From: Rhizobium cauense
Lineage (GTDB): Bacteria; Pseudomonadota; Alphaproteobacteria; Rhizobiales; Rhizobiaceae
Length of the DNA stretch: 64,000 nt
Direction of reading: 5' to 3'
Assembly: GCF_019511525.1 (NCBI RefSeq)
Contig: NZ_JAEUAT010000004.1
Coordinates: forward strand, 62,001 to 126,000
Shown: positions 55,192 through 63,474 of the stretch, piece by piece
How the letters are laid out: every line of letters begins with the position of its first letter
How positions within the stretch are numbered: position 1 is the stretch's first letter
Translations under genes and position numbers: made by a program
Notes under the pieces: model-generated
What the model saw: the letters and a program-made list of their open reading frames with translations, nothing else
What the model was told of the DNA's origin: nothing
Database searches by the model: none

Positions 55192-55610
55192 TCTGCCATC
55201 CCCAACAAGATCCTGTCGACAGCCAGACTGCGGGAGGGTGAAACCTCGACTGAAAGGCGTGCTTCGAGCAGGATCTGCCCCTCCGGGCCGCGCCCGTCGG
55301 CGACAGCTGATGGCGTGATGGTGGCGCTCCATCTGCGGCCGTGGCTCACCCCGCCCAAGGAGCCGGGGCGCATGGTTTTGCCCTGCAATTCCTCCGCGAG
55401 CACTTCCTCGGCGACAAGGCGGGCCTCTAGCCAAGCTTGGGACTGGGCTATTGAGACGCGTGCCGAAACTAGGCTTCTTGGGACCACGTAGAGTAAGGCG
55501 GCAAGGATGGCGACCGCAACCAGGACCTCCAGGAGCGTAAACCCCCGGCTGTGCCTGGCGCATGTCTCCCTGTCGTCGTGAGATGGGTTCGCATTCATGC
55601 CGGGCCTCAT
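55188..55610 (-). CDS. gspI: Type II secretion minor pseudopilin GspI
   Basis: This 140-residue pseudopilin has the clear signature SRGFTLLEVLVAVAILAALL near 21-40 and a short GspI globular domain. It initiates the pseudopilus tip with GspJ and GspK. The start at 55610 overlaps the gspH stop (ATGA, 55607-55610). Confidence 0.88.
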   Translation of the reverse strand: MRPGMNANPSHDDRETCARHSRGFTLLEVLVAVAILAALLYVVPRSLVSARVSIAQSQAWLEARLVAEEVLAEELQGKTMRPGSLGGVSHGRRWSATITPSAVADGRGPEGQILLEARLSVEVSPSRSLAVDRILLGMAE

Positions 55611-56074
55611 TCGACCGTCGACAGCACGATACCAGAGGTCAGGGGATTGACCGATATTCTGAAGCTTCCGCGCGGTCCCTGAATGTCGAAGGTTCCACCC
55701 GACGAGCGCCCGCTGGCCTGAAACGCAACCACGCCGGCCGCGGAAGGTCGCAAAACATGCTTCATGCGTATCGCCGTGCCTTCCCGAAGCACAATCCTTT
55801 TCGCGGAAGAACCCGAAAGTACTGTGCCATGGTGCGTATCGATCCTGGAGACGACCGTGCGACCTTCGGCCATGGCGATGTTTCGGTCGTAGCGCAAGAG
55901 CGCTGCAATCTCTGCGGCCTGGACCTTCAGCTCCATTGCCTGTCCAGTGTTGATGACATACGGCAATGCCATCACGACGACAAAGACCATGATCGCAAGT
56001 GCGGAAAGGAGCTCCAGAAGGGCAAACCCGCCGTCTCTCGTCGGGGCGCTATTGGATGGTGATGTCAGCGGCAT
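55607..56074 (-). CDS. gspH: Type II secretion minor pseudopilin GspH
   Basis: This 155-residue pseudopilin has DGGFALLELLSALAIMVFVV as processing site and helix, then AAEIAALLRYDRNIAMAEGR, the GspH helix extension. ATG 56074 is preceded by AGGGGGAG and lies inside the end of gspG (26-bp overlap); a frame open to 56158 was not used. Confidence 0.86.
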   Translation of the reverse strand: MPLTSPSNSAPTRDGGFALLELLSALAIMVFVVVMALPYVINTGQAMELKVQAAEIAALLRYDRNIAMAEGRTVVSRIDTHHGTVLSGSSAKRIVLREGTAIRMKHVLRPSAAGVVAFQASGRSSGGTFDIQGPRGSFRISVNPLTSGIVLSTVE

Positions 56075-56510
56075 TGTCGGCTCCCCCTTCAACGCCATCG
56101 GCACCAAAGGAAATGATCCGGGGTCGCCCCTTGTCGCCAATGCGGTATTGATATTCATGTCCCCAGGGATCGAGCGGTATGGAAGCCTGCTGGATGTATG
56201 GGCCTTTCCAGCGCTTGATCGCCGCGCCGCTCACCAGGGCGTTAAGACCCTCGCGCTCCGTCGGATAGCGCGAGGTGTCGAGATAGAAGAGGTCGAATGC
56301 GGAGGTCAGGGCTTCTATCTGCAGTCGCGCTGCTTTTACGCGCGCCTCCGAGAGATAGCCAAGCACACGCGGAGCGGCAATGCTTGCGACCAGGCTCAGG
56401 ATGACGAGTACCACCAGCAGCTCCAAGAGCGTGAAGCCGCCGTCGCCTCTGTCCTTTCGGCGCCGGTCGGATTTGATGTTGGCTGGGAGCGGCTTCTTCA
56501 TGGTGATCAC
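56049..56510 (-). CDS. gspG: Type II secretion major pseudopilin GspG
   Basis: This 153-residue major pseudopilin has leader DGGFTLLELLVVLVILSLVA, then the GspG calcium-loop type region DTSRYPTEREGLNALV and the DPWGHEYQYR motif. It polymerises into the pseudopilus that pushes substrates through GspD. GTG 56510 overlaps the gspF stop (GTGA); ATG 56501 is also possible. Confidence 0.92.
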   Translation of the reverse strand: MITMKKPLPANIKSDRRRKDRGDGGFTLLELLVVLVILSLVASIAAPRVLGYLSEARVKAARLQIEALTSAFDLFYLDTSRYPTEREGLNALVSGAAIKRWKGPYIQQASIPLDPWGHEYQYRIGDKGRPRIISFGADGVEGGADNAADITIQ

Positions 56511-57721
56511 AGCAACAGTTCGTTGAGGCTCAGCAAGGCCGTGATCACAGAGACGATGATCCAGGCAATGAGCGCACTGACGGTCAAAAGCACAATCGGA
56601 CCGATGATCGCGGTCGCACGGGCAATGGAACGGTCAAGTCGCGTTTCGTAGTAGCTTGCGACCCGCAAGGCGGCCTTGCCGGTGTCGCCGGTGGTTTCGC
56701 CGACGCGCAGCATCTGCAGACCGTAGGGAGGAAGGAAGGACGCACGCGAAAGCGCTTCCGTAAGTTGGCTTCCGTCCCTGACGCGGGCGAGCACATCGGC
56801 CACGAGCTCCGCCGAGCTTTCATCGCGCATCAGGTCGCGGATCAGGCGCAAAGATGTCGGAAGGTCGACGCCGGCTTTGGTCAGCATGGCAAACGTCGAA
56901 CAGAAGACGACGGCACGCTCCTGCATCAGTAGCGTGTTCAAGCCCGGGAGATGGCCGAGCAGCGAAATTAGCATCGCCCTTGCAGGCTTGCTGCGGCTGA
57001 TGAAGAGGATGCCGCAGAGAATCCCGATGCCAATGACGGCAATCAGGCCGCTGTTGGCTGCCGTTGCACGCGACAGGGCAAAAACCACGGAGGCAGAATT
57101 GTTTGCTGTCGAGCCAATGCTTGCGAGCGCGTTGTCGAACTCCGGAATGACGACTGTGAGAACAAAAAACAGTACGCCCATCGCAGCAAGGACGAGAAAC
57201 GCAGGATAAGCGAGCGCTGACGTCAGGCGTTGTCTCAGCTCCCGACCTCGCCGTCTCTCCTGCGCGATCACTTGCAGCGTGACATCTAGATTGCCGGCAA
57301 TTTCGGCCACCTCGACCATTTTGATATAGGTCGGCGGGAAGGAAGCCGGGTGCGACGAGATCGCTTCGCCAAAGCTGTGCCCTTTTGAAACCACCTCCCA
57401 TAATGACCGTGTCATCACGCTCAACGCATGCCGCTTTGTGGACTGATGGATAATCTGCAACGCGCGGTCGAGAGCGACGCTTGCGGAAAGCAGTGCCGCA
57501 AGGTCTTCTGTGAAGGCCGTGATGTCGTCAAAGGACGGGGTCGAGAGCGATTGCAGCGACAGAGACAACCCCGAGCCTGTGCGCGTAACCTCTTCTATGT
57601 CGACGGGAAGCAACGATCGTCGCTCCAGCTCAGCGGCCATCAGTGCGCTGGAGCCTGCCTGCAGAACACCCTCGAGCATATGCCCCGAGAGATCGATCGC
57701 TCGGTACCTAAAGTTCGGCAT
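56507..57721 (-). CDS. gspF: Type II secretion inner-membrane protein GspF
   Basis: This 404-residue polytopic platform protein has two GspF domains (about 65-190 and 265-390) and three hydrophobic stretches near 168-190, 215-240 and 372-395. EDLAALLSASVALDRAL and MLTKAGVDLPTSLRLI are the repeated family motif. It is the first gene of the leftward gsp run, with an AT-rich promoter region upstream. Confidence 0.93.
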   Translation of the reverse strand: MPNFRYRAIDLSGHMLEGVLQAGSSALMAAELERRSLLPVDIEEVTRTGSGLSLSLQSLSTPSFDDITAFTEDLAALLSASVALDRALQIIHQSTKRHALSVMTRSLWEVVSKGHSFGEAISSHPASFPPTYIKMVEVAEIAGNLDVTLQVIAQERRRGRELRQRLTSALAYPAFLVLAAMGVLFFVLTVVIPEFDNALASIGSTANNSASVVFALSRATAANSGLIAVIGIGILCGILFISRSKPARAMLISLLGHLPGLNTLLMQERAVVFCSTFAMLTKAGVDLPTSLRLIRDLMRDESSAELVADVLARVRDGSQLTEALSRASFLPPYGLQMLRVGETTGDTGKAALRVASYYETRLDRSIARATAIIGPIVLLTVSALIAWIIVSVITALLSLNELLL

Positions 57722-58002
57722 CGCCGTATGTCGCCCCTGAACTGTCTAAAAACTATGCAGTATCGATCGAGATAAAATCTTTAGGCGTAAATATTTATAG
57801 CTAAACTATACAAAAATTCTGCGAAAAACTCAACTACTCCTTATGTGTTGTGAAGCATAGAAGTCGCAATTTGTATTCTAAAAGTACTACTTGTTATCAT
57901 GATTTGTGCAGTTAACATTTGTTATTCAGGGTTTTGTGGTGTAGGCTGTTTTTGCCATCATGCGTTGATGCGCTTGATTACATTTGATTGGGGGCTGGTC
58001 GA
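57722..58002. promoter_or_regulatory. AT-rich divergent region between gspF and the multicopper oxidase
   Basis: This 281-bp region is far richer in A and T than the coding DNA on both sides, with several A/T-only runs (57750-57820). It must carry the promoters of both divergent units. Poly-A/T tracts suit curved DNA or nucleoid-protein binding. No copper-type operator was identified. Confidence 0.4.
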
Positions 58003-60324
58003 ATGTATATTCCTAACGATGCATCTAGAATCAGGCAGAGAGAAGCGCAGCATGCACGAGACAATCGTGCAGAAATTGTCAGGGCGTTAAACCAGGGGCA
58101 AGTGACCCGCCGCGAGTTGTTGCGATGGGGCATCTTCACCGCAAGCGGATATCTGGCGTGCAAGAACGGGCTGAGCCCATTCGCAAAGAGCGCTTATGCG
58201 GCTGTTCCGACTGGCACGCCGCGCACACCGCTGTTCGGCATCCAGAAATTCACGCAGCCAATGCACAGGCTGAACCATCTCAAACCGCTGCCGATCACCC
58301 GAACGGCCGAAGGACACGCGGCCTTTCCGGCCAGCCTCGGCGAGCGGCCGGCCAAGCGGCTGTCCTATCACACGGATTTCTCCGCCGATCCGACCAACCG
58401 GCAATTCATCAATCCGCTGACCTATCGCGGGCCGATTGAAGGACGTCCCCCAGGCGAGGTCTTCGCGCACCAGCGCTGGGACGAGTTCTTCCCGAAGGTC
58501 GGCTACATCATGCGGCTTGGTCAGGTTGCCCAGGGATCGGGTGGCTATTTCCACGACAATTTCCCGCTGCAGCATCCAAATAGCTGCTGGACCTATGGAT
58601 CAGGACGATACGGCGGATGCATGCTGCCGCCATTCCTGATCAAGGGCCGCTACGGCGAGCCGATCATCACCAGGGTCTACAACGACCTGCCTGCTGACCG
58701 GGCAGCAAACAACGGCTTCGGCCGCAACGAAAGTCAGTTGCATTTCCACAACGCCCACAATGGCGCGGAAAGCGATGGGGCTGCAAACGTCCACCACTTC
58801 CCCGGCACCTTCTACGACTATCGCTGGAGCACGACACTTGCCCGTCGCGACTTGATCAACACCCAGGCCGGCGACCCGCGCGCCTCCGGTCCTGACGACA
58901 ATACCGGCCTCGTCAATGTCGCCGGTGATTTCCGCGAACTGCAGGGGTCGATGTGGGCCCACGACCACCGTTTCTTCTTCACCGCCGAGAATGTCTACAA
59001 GGGCAACCTTGGTGCCATCAACTATTACAGCGGCCCGGACCGCGGCAATGAGGAGCTGCAGGACGGCGTCAATCTCAGACTGCCGAGCGGCAAGCTGCTT
59101 GGGTGGGGAAACACCGATTTTGACGTCAACCTGATCTTCTCTGACTGCGCCTGCGACGCCTCCGGTCAGCTCTACTTCGACATCTTCGACACCGACGGCA
59201 TGCTGGGCGACGTTCCGCTGGTCAACTTCGGGTTTGCACCCTTCTTCGAAGTGCTGCCACGCAAGTACAGGTTCCGTGCCCTCAACGCTTGCATGTCGCG
59301 CTTCCTGAAGCTCGGGCTCGCGGATGCGAAAGGCAATCCGGTTCCGATCAAGTTCATCGCCAATGACGGAAACCTTGTCGTCAATCCGTTGACGATGCCA
59401 TCTTTGCCCGTACAGGCTATGGGAGAGCGCTTCGACTTCATCGTCGATTTCTCCGGCTTCAAGGTTGGTGACCGCATCAAGGTGGTCAATCAAGTGCGCC
59501 ACGAGGATGGGCGGCGACTCAAGGAGGAATTCAGCCTTTCGAAGGCCCTGAAGGGCACGTCGGACGATCCCGTTGTTGGTCCGATGCTCGAGTTCCGGAT
59601 TGTTGGTGCCGTCGAAAGCGTGGATGTTCCAGGTGTCATTCACCGCGCCACCGACCTAGACAGGAGCCAGGTGCCGGCAGTACTGACCGAGCAGATCCCG
59701 ATCGTCACACCGGTGCGCACGCGCGTTGTTGAATTTGGCAAGTCGGGAACCGGAGACTCGCGTGGACCGAACGGCTGCACCCCAGACTGCGGGGAATACG
59801 TGAACTTCCCGTGGACCATTCGCATCAATGGCGAGACGTCGCATTCCATGAACGCCAACAGGATTTCCCTGCTGGTTCCAAAAGCAGGTGAAGTGGAGCA
59901 CTGGACCTACAAGAATGGCGGTGGCGGATGGGATCACCCCATTCACCTGCACTTCGAGGAAGGCGTCACGATGCTGCGCAATGGCAAGCCGCCGGGGCCG
60001 ACCGAAAATCTGGCAAGAAAGGACGTGTGGCGGCTTGGAGAAAGTGGCAGCGTCACCTTCCAGGTCCAGTTCGGCGAATTCGGCGGGTCCTATGTGAACC
60101 ATTGCCACAATACCGTTCACGAAGACTTCGCCATGCTGCTGCGGATTCAGCTGCTGACCGGGGTTGCTGGAACACCCCAGGCGGCGGTGACGCCTACTCC
60201 GAACCCGACCCCCGACGGTGTCTACTTCACGACCCCCGAGATTCTGCCCGAAGGCGCGCCGAAAGGATGGAAAAATACTCAGTCTCAGGTGCAAGCCCAA
60301 TTGGAGACTGTTCCGAAGCCCTGA
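58003..60324 (+). CDS. Large multicopper oxidase with Tat-type signal
   Basis: This 773-residue exported oxidase has a twin-Arg stretch in TRRELLRWGIFTASGYLA (Arg36-Arg37), preceding a hydrophobic segment. All four copper motifs are present: LHFHNAH (His247, 249), WAHDHRF (His320, 322), HPIHLH (His645, 648, 650) and HCHNTVHEDFAM (His700, Cys701, His702, His706, Met711). Trinuclear and type 1 sites therefore look complete. It is longer than typical CueO or laccases (about 500). Substrate is unknown; metal oxidation (for example Mn or Cu) or organic oxidation are possible. ATG 58003 follows GGGGGCTGG. Divergent T2SS genes and the downstream SCO gene suggest a secreted enzyme with dedicated copper supply. 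Confidence 0.85.
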   Translation: MYIPNDASRIRQREAQHARDNRAEIVRALNQGQVTRRELLRWGIFTASGYLACKNGLSPFAKSAYAAVPTGTPRTPLFGIQKFTQPMHRLNHLKPLPITRTAEGHAAFPASLGERPAKRLSYHTDFSADPTNRQFINPLTYRGPIEGRPPGEVFAHQRWDEFFPKVGYIMRLGQVAQGSGGYFHDNFPLQHPNSCWTYGSGRYGGCMLPPFLIKGRYGEPIITRVYNDLPADRAANNGFGRNESQLHFHNAHNGAESDGAANVHHFPGTFYDYRWSTTLARRDLINTQAGDPRASGPDDNTGLVNVAGDFRELQGSMWAHDHRFFFTAENVYKGNLGAINYYSGPDRGNEELQDGVNLRLPSGKLLGWGNTDFDVNLIFSDCACDASGQLYFDIFDTDGMLGDVPLVNFGFAPFFEVLPRKYRFRALNACMSRFLKLGLADAKGNPVPIKFIANDGNLVVNPLTMPSLPVQAMGERFDFIVDFSGFKVGDRIKVVNQVRHEDGRRLKEEFSLSKALKGTSDDPVVGPMLEFRIVGAVESVDVPGVIHRATDLDRSQVPAVLTEQIPIVTPVRTRVVEFGKSGTGDSRGPNGCTPDCGEYVNFPWTIRINGETSHSMNANRISLLVPKAGEVEHWTYKNGGGGWDHPIHLHFEEGVTMLRNGKPPGPTENLARKDVWRLGESGSVTFQVQFGEFGGSYVNHCHNTVHEDFAMLLRIQLLTGVAGTPQAAVTPTPNPTPDGVYFTTPEILPEGAPKGWKNTQSQVQAQLETVPKP

Positions 60325-60382
60325 TGCGGTCGTGTGATTTCGCGGCCGCATCCGGCTTATTGGCAAGCCTCGGGAGGATGCA

Positions 60383-61396
60383 ATGAAGCGCTGGCCGGTG
60401 GCTATGCTGATTGTCGCTATCGCACTTTCTCTCCTGTACGGAGGAAGCGCGGCGGCCGGCAGTTCACGTTGGGGCAAGGAGTACTTCCCAAACGTCGAAG
60501 TTATCACCCAGAATGGTGAGAAGGTCCATTTCTATGATGATCTGATCAAAGGCAAGATTGTCCTCATCAGCTTCATATTTACCAGCTGTACGGACCTCTG
60601 TCCGTTGACGACAGCACGCATTACCCAGGTCGTCGACAGGATTGAGGATCAGATCGGAAAGAAGATCTTCGTTGTCTCGATCACCGTCGATCCGGAAAAC
60701 GACACACCCGCGAAACTGAAGAGCTTTGCCGATGCCTTCTATAAAGGGCCGGGCTGGACATTCATTACCGGGAAGCCGGATGATATCAGGGCCATCAACG
60801 CCAAGCTTGGAAACAAGAGTGACGTTGCAACAGATCACCGCAACGAGATCGTGCTTGGCAATGACGCCACCGGAGAGTGGGCCAGAAACTCACCGTTTGC
60901 CGATATCGAGAACGTCGAACTCGCTGTCCGTGACATGGATCCCGCGTGGCGCGAGGGGCATCATGCACCAGCTACTCCCTTGGCACCGGCTACCGACCAA
61001 AAGGGTCTCAAGCTCCAGGCTGAACCGGGGCAAGTCCTGTTCAAGAAAATCTGTGCACCATGTCACACGATCGGCGTCGGCGATCGTATTGGTCCGGACC
61101 TTCTCGATGTCACCGTCAGGCGCGACCGGCCGTGGCTTGAAAAAATGATCATGAATCCCTTCCGGCTGCGGGCCGAGAAAGATCCAACGCTTGCGGAACT
61201 CGACGCAAGGTACAAGGGCGTCCGGATGCCAAACCTCGGCATGTCGGCGACGGATGCTGCAGATCTGATATCGTACCTTGCGACCAAGTCGGATGAGATT
61301 GCGGAGCTACGGGCCCAACCCGAGACCTCTCATGTTCATTCCCAAGGCAATGAAGCTGCTCATCATGGCCATGGCTCGATGGGCTCCCATCCGTGA
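60383..61396 (+). CDS. SCO1/SenC-cytochrome c fusion protein
   Basis: This 337-residue exported protein has a signal (MKRWPVAMLIVAIALSLLYG, cut near residue 25). An SCO thioredoxin-like copper domain covers about 30-185, with Cys69-x3-Cys73 in TSCTDLCPLT and His152 in TDHRNE. A class I cytochrome c domain covers about 213-305, with CAPCH at 224-228 and a Met ligand region MPNLGMS. A His-rich tail follows (AHHGHGSMGSH). SCO proteins deliver copper to oxidases; here the partner is likely the oxidase 58 bp upstream, and the haem domain may carry electrons. GGGAGGATGC precedes the start. Confidence 0.88.
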   Translation: MKRWPVAMLIVAIALSLLYGGSAAAGSSRWGKEYFPNVEVITQNGEKVHFYDDLIKGKIVLISFIFTSCTDLCPLTTARITQVVDRIEDQIGKKIFVVSITVDPENDTPAKLKSFADAFYKGPGWTFITGKPDDIRAINAKLGNKSDVATDHRNEIVLGNDATGEWARNSPFADIENVELAVRDMDPAWREGHHAPATPLAPATDQKGLKLQAEPGQVLFKKICAPCHTIGVGDRIGPDLLDVTVRRDRPWLEKMIMNPFRLRAEKDPTLAELDARYKGVRMPNLGMSATDAADLISYLATKSDEIAELRAQPETSHVHSQGNEAAHHGHGSMGSHP

Positions 61397-61400
61397 GAGA

Positions 61401-61449
61401 TAACGATCAGGAAGGCAGCTCTAGGTCAAGCCCTTTGTCCTGATTGTTA
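61401..61449. terminator. Likely bidirectional terminator hairpin
   Basis: TAACGATCAGGA (61401-61412) and TCCTGATTGTTA (61438-61449) pair over 12 bases with one mismatch, around a 25-base loop. It sits between two convergent genes (ending 61396 and 61447) and is followed by TTTCC on the plus strand. The loop is long, so termination strength is uncertain. Confidence 0.4.
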
Positions 61450-61974
61450 TTTCCATTCCCAGAAGAGGTCGGATCGGAAAGGTCGGTGAGCCACCAGGCC
61501 GTCGGTCCTGTCAATTGCCTGCTCATAGACTGCGGCATCCGCCTCACCGTTCAGGCCGACAAGATGCATTCTGGTCGACGCCGTCTTCGGTTGTCCCTTC
61601 TTGCGGTAGACGAGATGGATCGCACAGGTCGGATACTGCCAATTGGCAGTCAGGAGCTCGGCAAACCTTCGGGCGTCCTTTTCACGGGTCTGCCCATTGA
61701 ACGCCAGAAACTGGCCGAGATTGAAGAAGCCACTGAACAGGGCAAAGGCGTTTTTTTGTTGCATCTGCACAGCCTGGCCGGCTTCGAAGTCCCGGCGATA
61801 GGCCAGGCCGTCAACCTGTCCCTTTACCTTGCGCTCCGTGTAGCTCACGAGGTTCTTTTGTGCGAGCAACTCCATCTTCAACTCATAGCTTTGATAACTC
61901 TCTACCATTGCGTGGATGTCATCGATCCTTGAATTAAGGTCAACGATGTAGTCTCGGTAGAATGCGGCTGCCAT
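61447..61974 (-). CDS. Hypothetical protein, 175 residues
   Basis: I do not recognise this protein. It is soluble, without signal peptide or membrane helix, and has charged helices at the N-terminus (RIDDIHAMVESYQSYELKM) followed by a probable alpha/beta part. Aromatic residues are frequent, including a WEWK end. The gene is alone: convergent with the SCO fusion and 97 bp downstream of lpdA on the same strand, so it could be read through from the bkd unit. Coding confidence comes from normal composition and length; the ribosome site is weak. Confidence 0.65.
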   Translation of the reverse strand: MAAAFYRDYIVDLNSRIDDIHAMVESYQSYELKMELLAQKNLVSYTERKVKGQVDGLAYRRDFEAGQAVQMQQKNAFALFSGFFNLGQFLAFNGQTREKDARRFAELLTANWQYPTCAIHLVYRKKGQPKTASTRMHLVGLNGEADAAVYEQAIDRTDGLVAHRPFRSDLFWEWK

Positions 61975-62071
61975 CTCTCAAATGCTCCGGTCGGGTGGAG
62001 CGCGCCAGCTATCAGATAAAGCGGCAAAGTCCAAATTGGTACTGCGCAGTTGAAGGTGCATGAATGCCACC

Positions 62072-63469
62072 TCAAATGTGCAATGCGTGCCCAAGCGCCT
62101 TAAGGGCAGCTTCCTGGACGGCTTCGCTACGTGTCGGGTGGGCATGGATTGTGCCCGCAAGGTCCTCCAGTCGCGCGCCCATTTCAAGTGCCAACGCAAA
62201 GTCGGCGGAAAGTTCGGACACACCGACGCCGACAGCCTGCATGCCAAGAACCAGATTGGTGTCGGCGCGTGCGACGACGCGCACGAACCCTTCCTCTGAT
62301 AGCATTGTCATCGCGCGACCATTGGCGCTGAAGGGAAATTGTCCGACGCGGATCGCATAGCCCTGCGCACGTGCCTCGTCGGGGGAAAGGCCAGCGGTTA
62401 TGATTTCCGGATCGGTGAAGCAGATCGCAGGGATTGCACGCTTGTCCCAGGCACGTTTCTTGCCGGCGACGATTTCGGCTACCATTTCTCCCTGTGCCAT
62501 GGCGCGATGGGCAAGCATCGGCTCCCCTGTTACATCGCCAATCGCATAGATGCCGCGCATCGAGGTGCGGCAGCGATCGTCGACACGCAGGTATGGTCCG
62601 GTCCGGTCGAGGTCGAGGTCCTCGATTCCCGATCCCGTAGTTCGTGGCCGCCGGCCAACGGTCACAAGCAGGCGGTCAAAAGCAAGCTGCTGTTGTTGCC
62701 CATCCGCGGTTTCGACCGCCAGCGCATCACCGCTGTCCGACAGCGCCTTTGCCTTCGCACCTGTCAGGACCCGTACGCCGAGTTCGCCAAGCCGACGTTG
62801 CACCGGGCGCACGAGATCGCCATCATACTGCGGCAGGACCTGCTGCATCGCTTCAACGACGGTTACCTCCGAACCGAGCTTCGCGAAGGCAGTACCGAGT
62901 TCGAGCCCTATATACCCGCCGCCCACGACAACGAGCTTCTTCGGCAAATCGGTCAGCGAGAGCGCCACTGTGGACGAGATGACCCGACCTCCAAAGGGCA
63001 GGGCTGCGAGTTCTACAGGTTCGGAACCGGTCGCGATAACCACGGTTTCGGCCCGAATGACCTGCAGCCCGACCTCGGTCTCCACTTCCACCGTCTTGCC
63101 GTCGCGGAAGGACGCCCGACCGTGAACTATCTTTACTCTTGCCTTCTGCAGCAGCGCAGATACGCCACCGTTCAGGCGGCCGACGATGCCGTCCTTCCAG
63201 GCGATGGTCCTCGCAAGGTCTATGGTTGTTGCCTCCACGCGAATGCCCATGGCGTTCTTGCCTGTCATCATCTGCTTCGTCGCGCCAAATTCCTCGGCGG
63301 CGTGGATGAGGGCTTTCGAGGGGATGCAGCCCACATTCAGGCACGTGCCGCCCGGCCTGTCGGCTTCAACGATGACCGTGTCGAGGCCGAGTTGCCCGGC
63401 CCTGATGGCGCAGACGTAGCCCCCCGGACCGGCACCGATAACGAGAAGCTTGCAGACAATCTCTTTCAT
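62072..63469 (-). CDS. lpdA: Dihydrolipoyl dehydrogenase (E3)
   Basis: This 465-residue flavoenzyme reoxidises the lipoyl groups of a 2-oxoacid dehydrogenase. FAD motif IGAGPGGYVCA (11-21), redox disulfide GGTCLNVGCIPSK (Cys43, Cys48), NAD motif VVGGGYIGLELG and the FAD-ribose motif YAIGDVTGEPMLAH are visible. Near the C-terminus HAHPTRSEA contains the catalytic His-Glu pair. It follows the E2 gene by 5 bp, the order of bkd (branched-chain keto-acid) operons. ATG 63469 gives the normal N-terminus; the longer frame runs into the E2 gene. Confidence 0.93.
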   Translation of the reverse strand: MKEIVCKLLVIGAGPGGYVCAIRAGQLGLDTVIVEADRPGGTCLNVGCIPSKALIHAAEEFGATKQMMTGKNAMGIRVEATTIDLARTIAWKDGIVGRLNGGVSALLQKARVKIVHGRASFRDGKTVEVETEVGLQVIRAETVVIATGSEPVELAALPFGGRVISSTVALSLTDLPKKLVVVGGGYIGLELGTAFAKLGSEVTVVEAMQQVLPQYDGDLVRPVQRRLGELGVRVLTGAKAKALSDSGDALAVETADGQQQQLAFDRLLVTVGRRPRTTGSGIEDLDLDRTGPYLRVDDRCRTSMRGIYAIGDVTGEPMLAHRAMAQGEMVAEIVAGKKRAWDKRAIPAICFTDPEIITAGLSPDEARAQGYAIRVGQFPFSANGRAMTMLSEEGFVRVVARADTNLVLGMQAVGVGVSELSADFALALEMGARLEDLAGTIHAHPTRSEAVQEAALKALGHALHI

Positions 63470-63474
63470 GGATC

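Noticed and set aside
54547..55563. 338-residue version of GspJ
   Set aside because: The first 124 residues are Pro/Arg/Gly-rich out-of-frame translation of gspI; the real start at 55191 has ATGA overlap and a prepilin leader.
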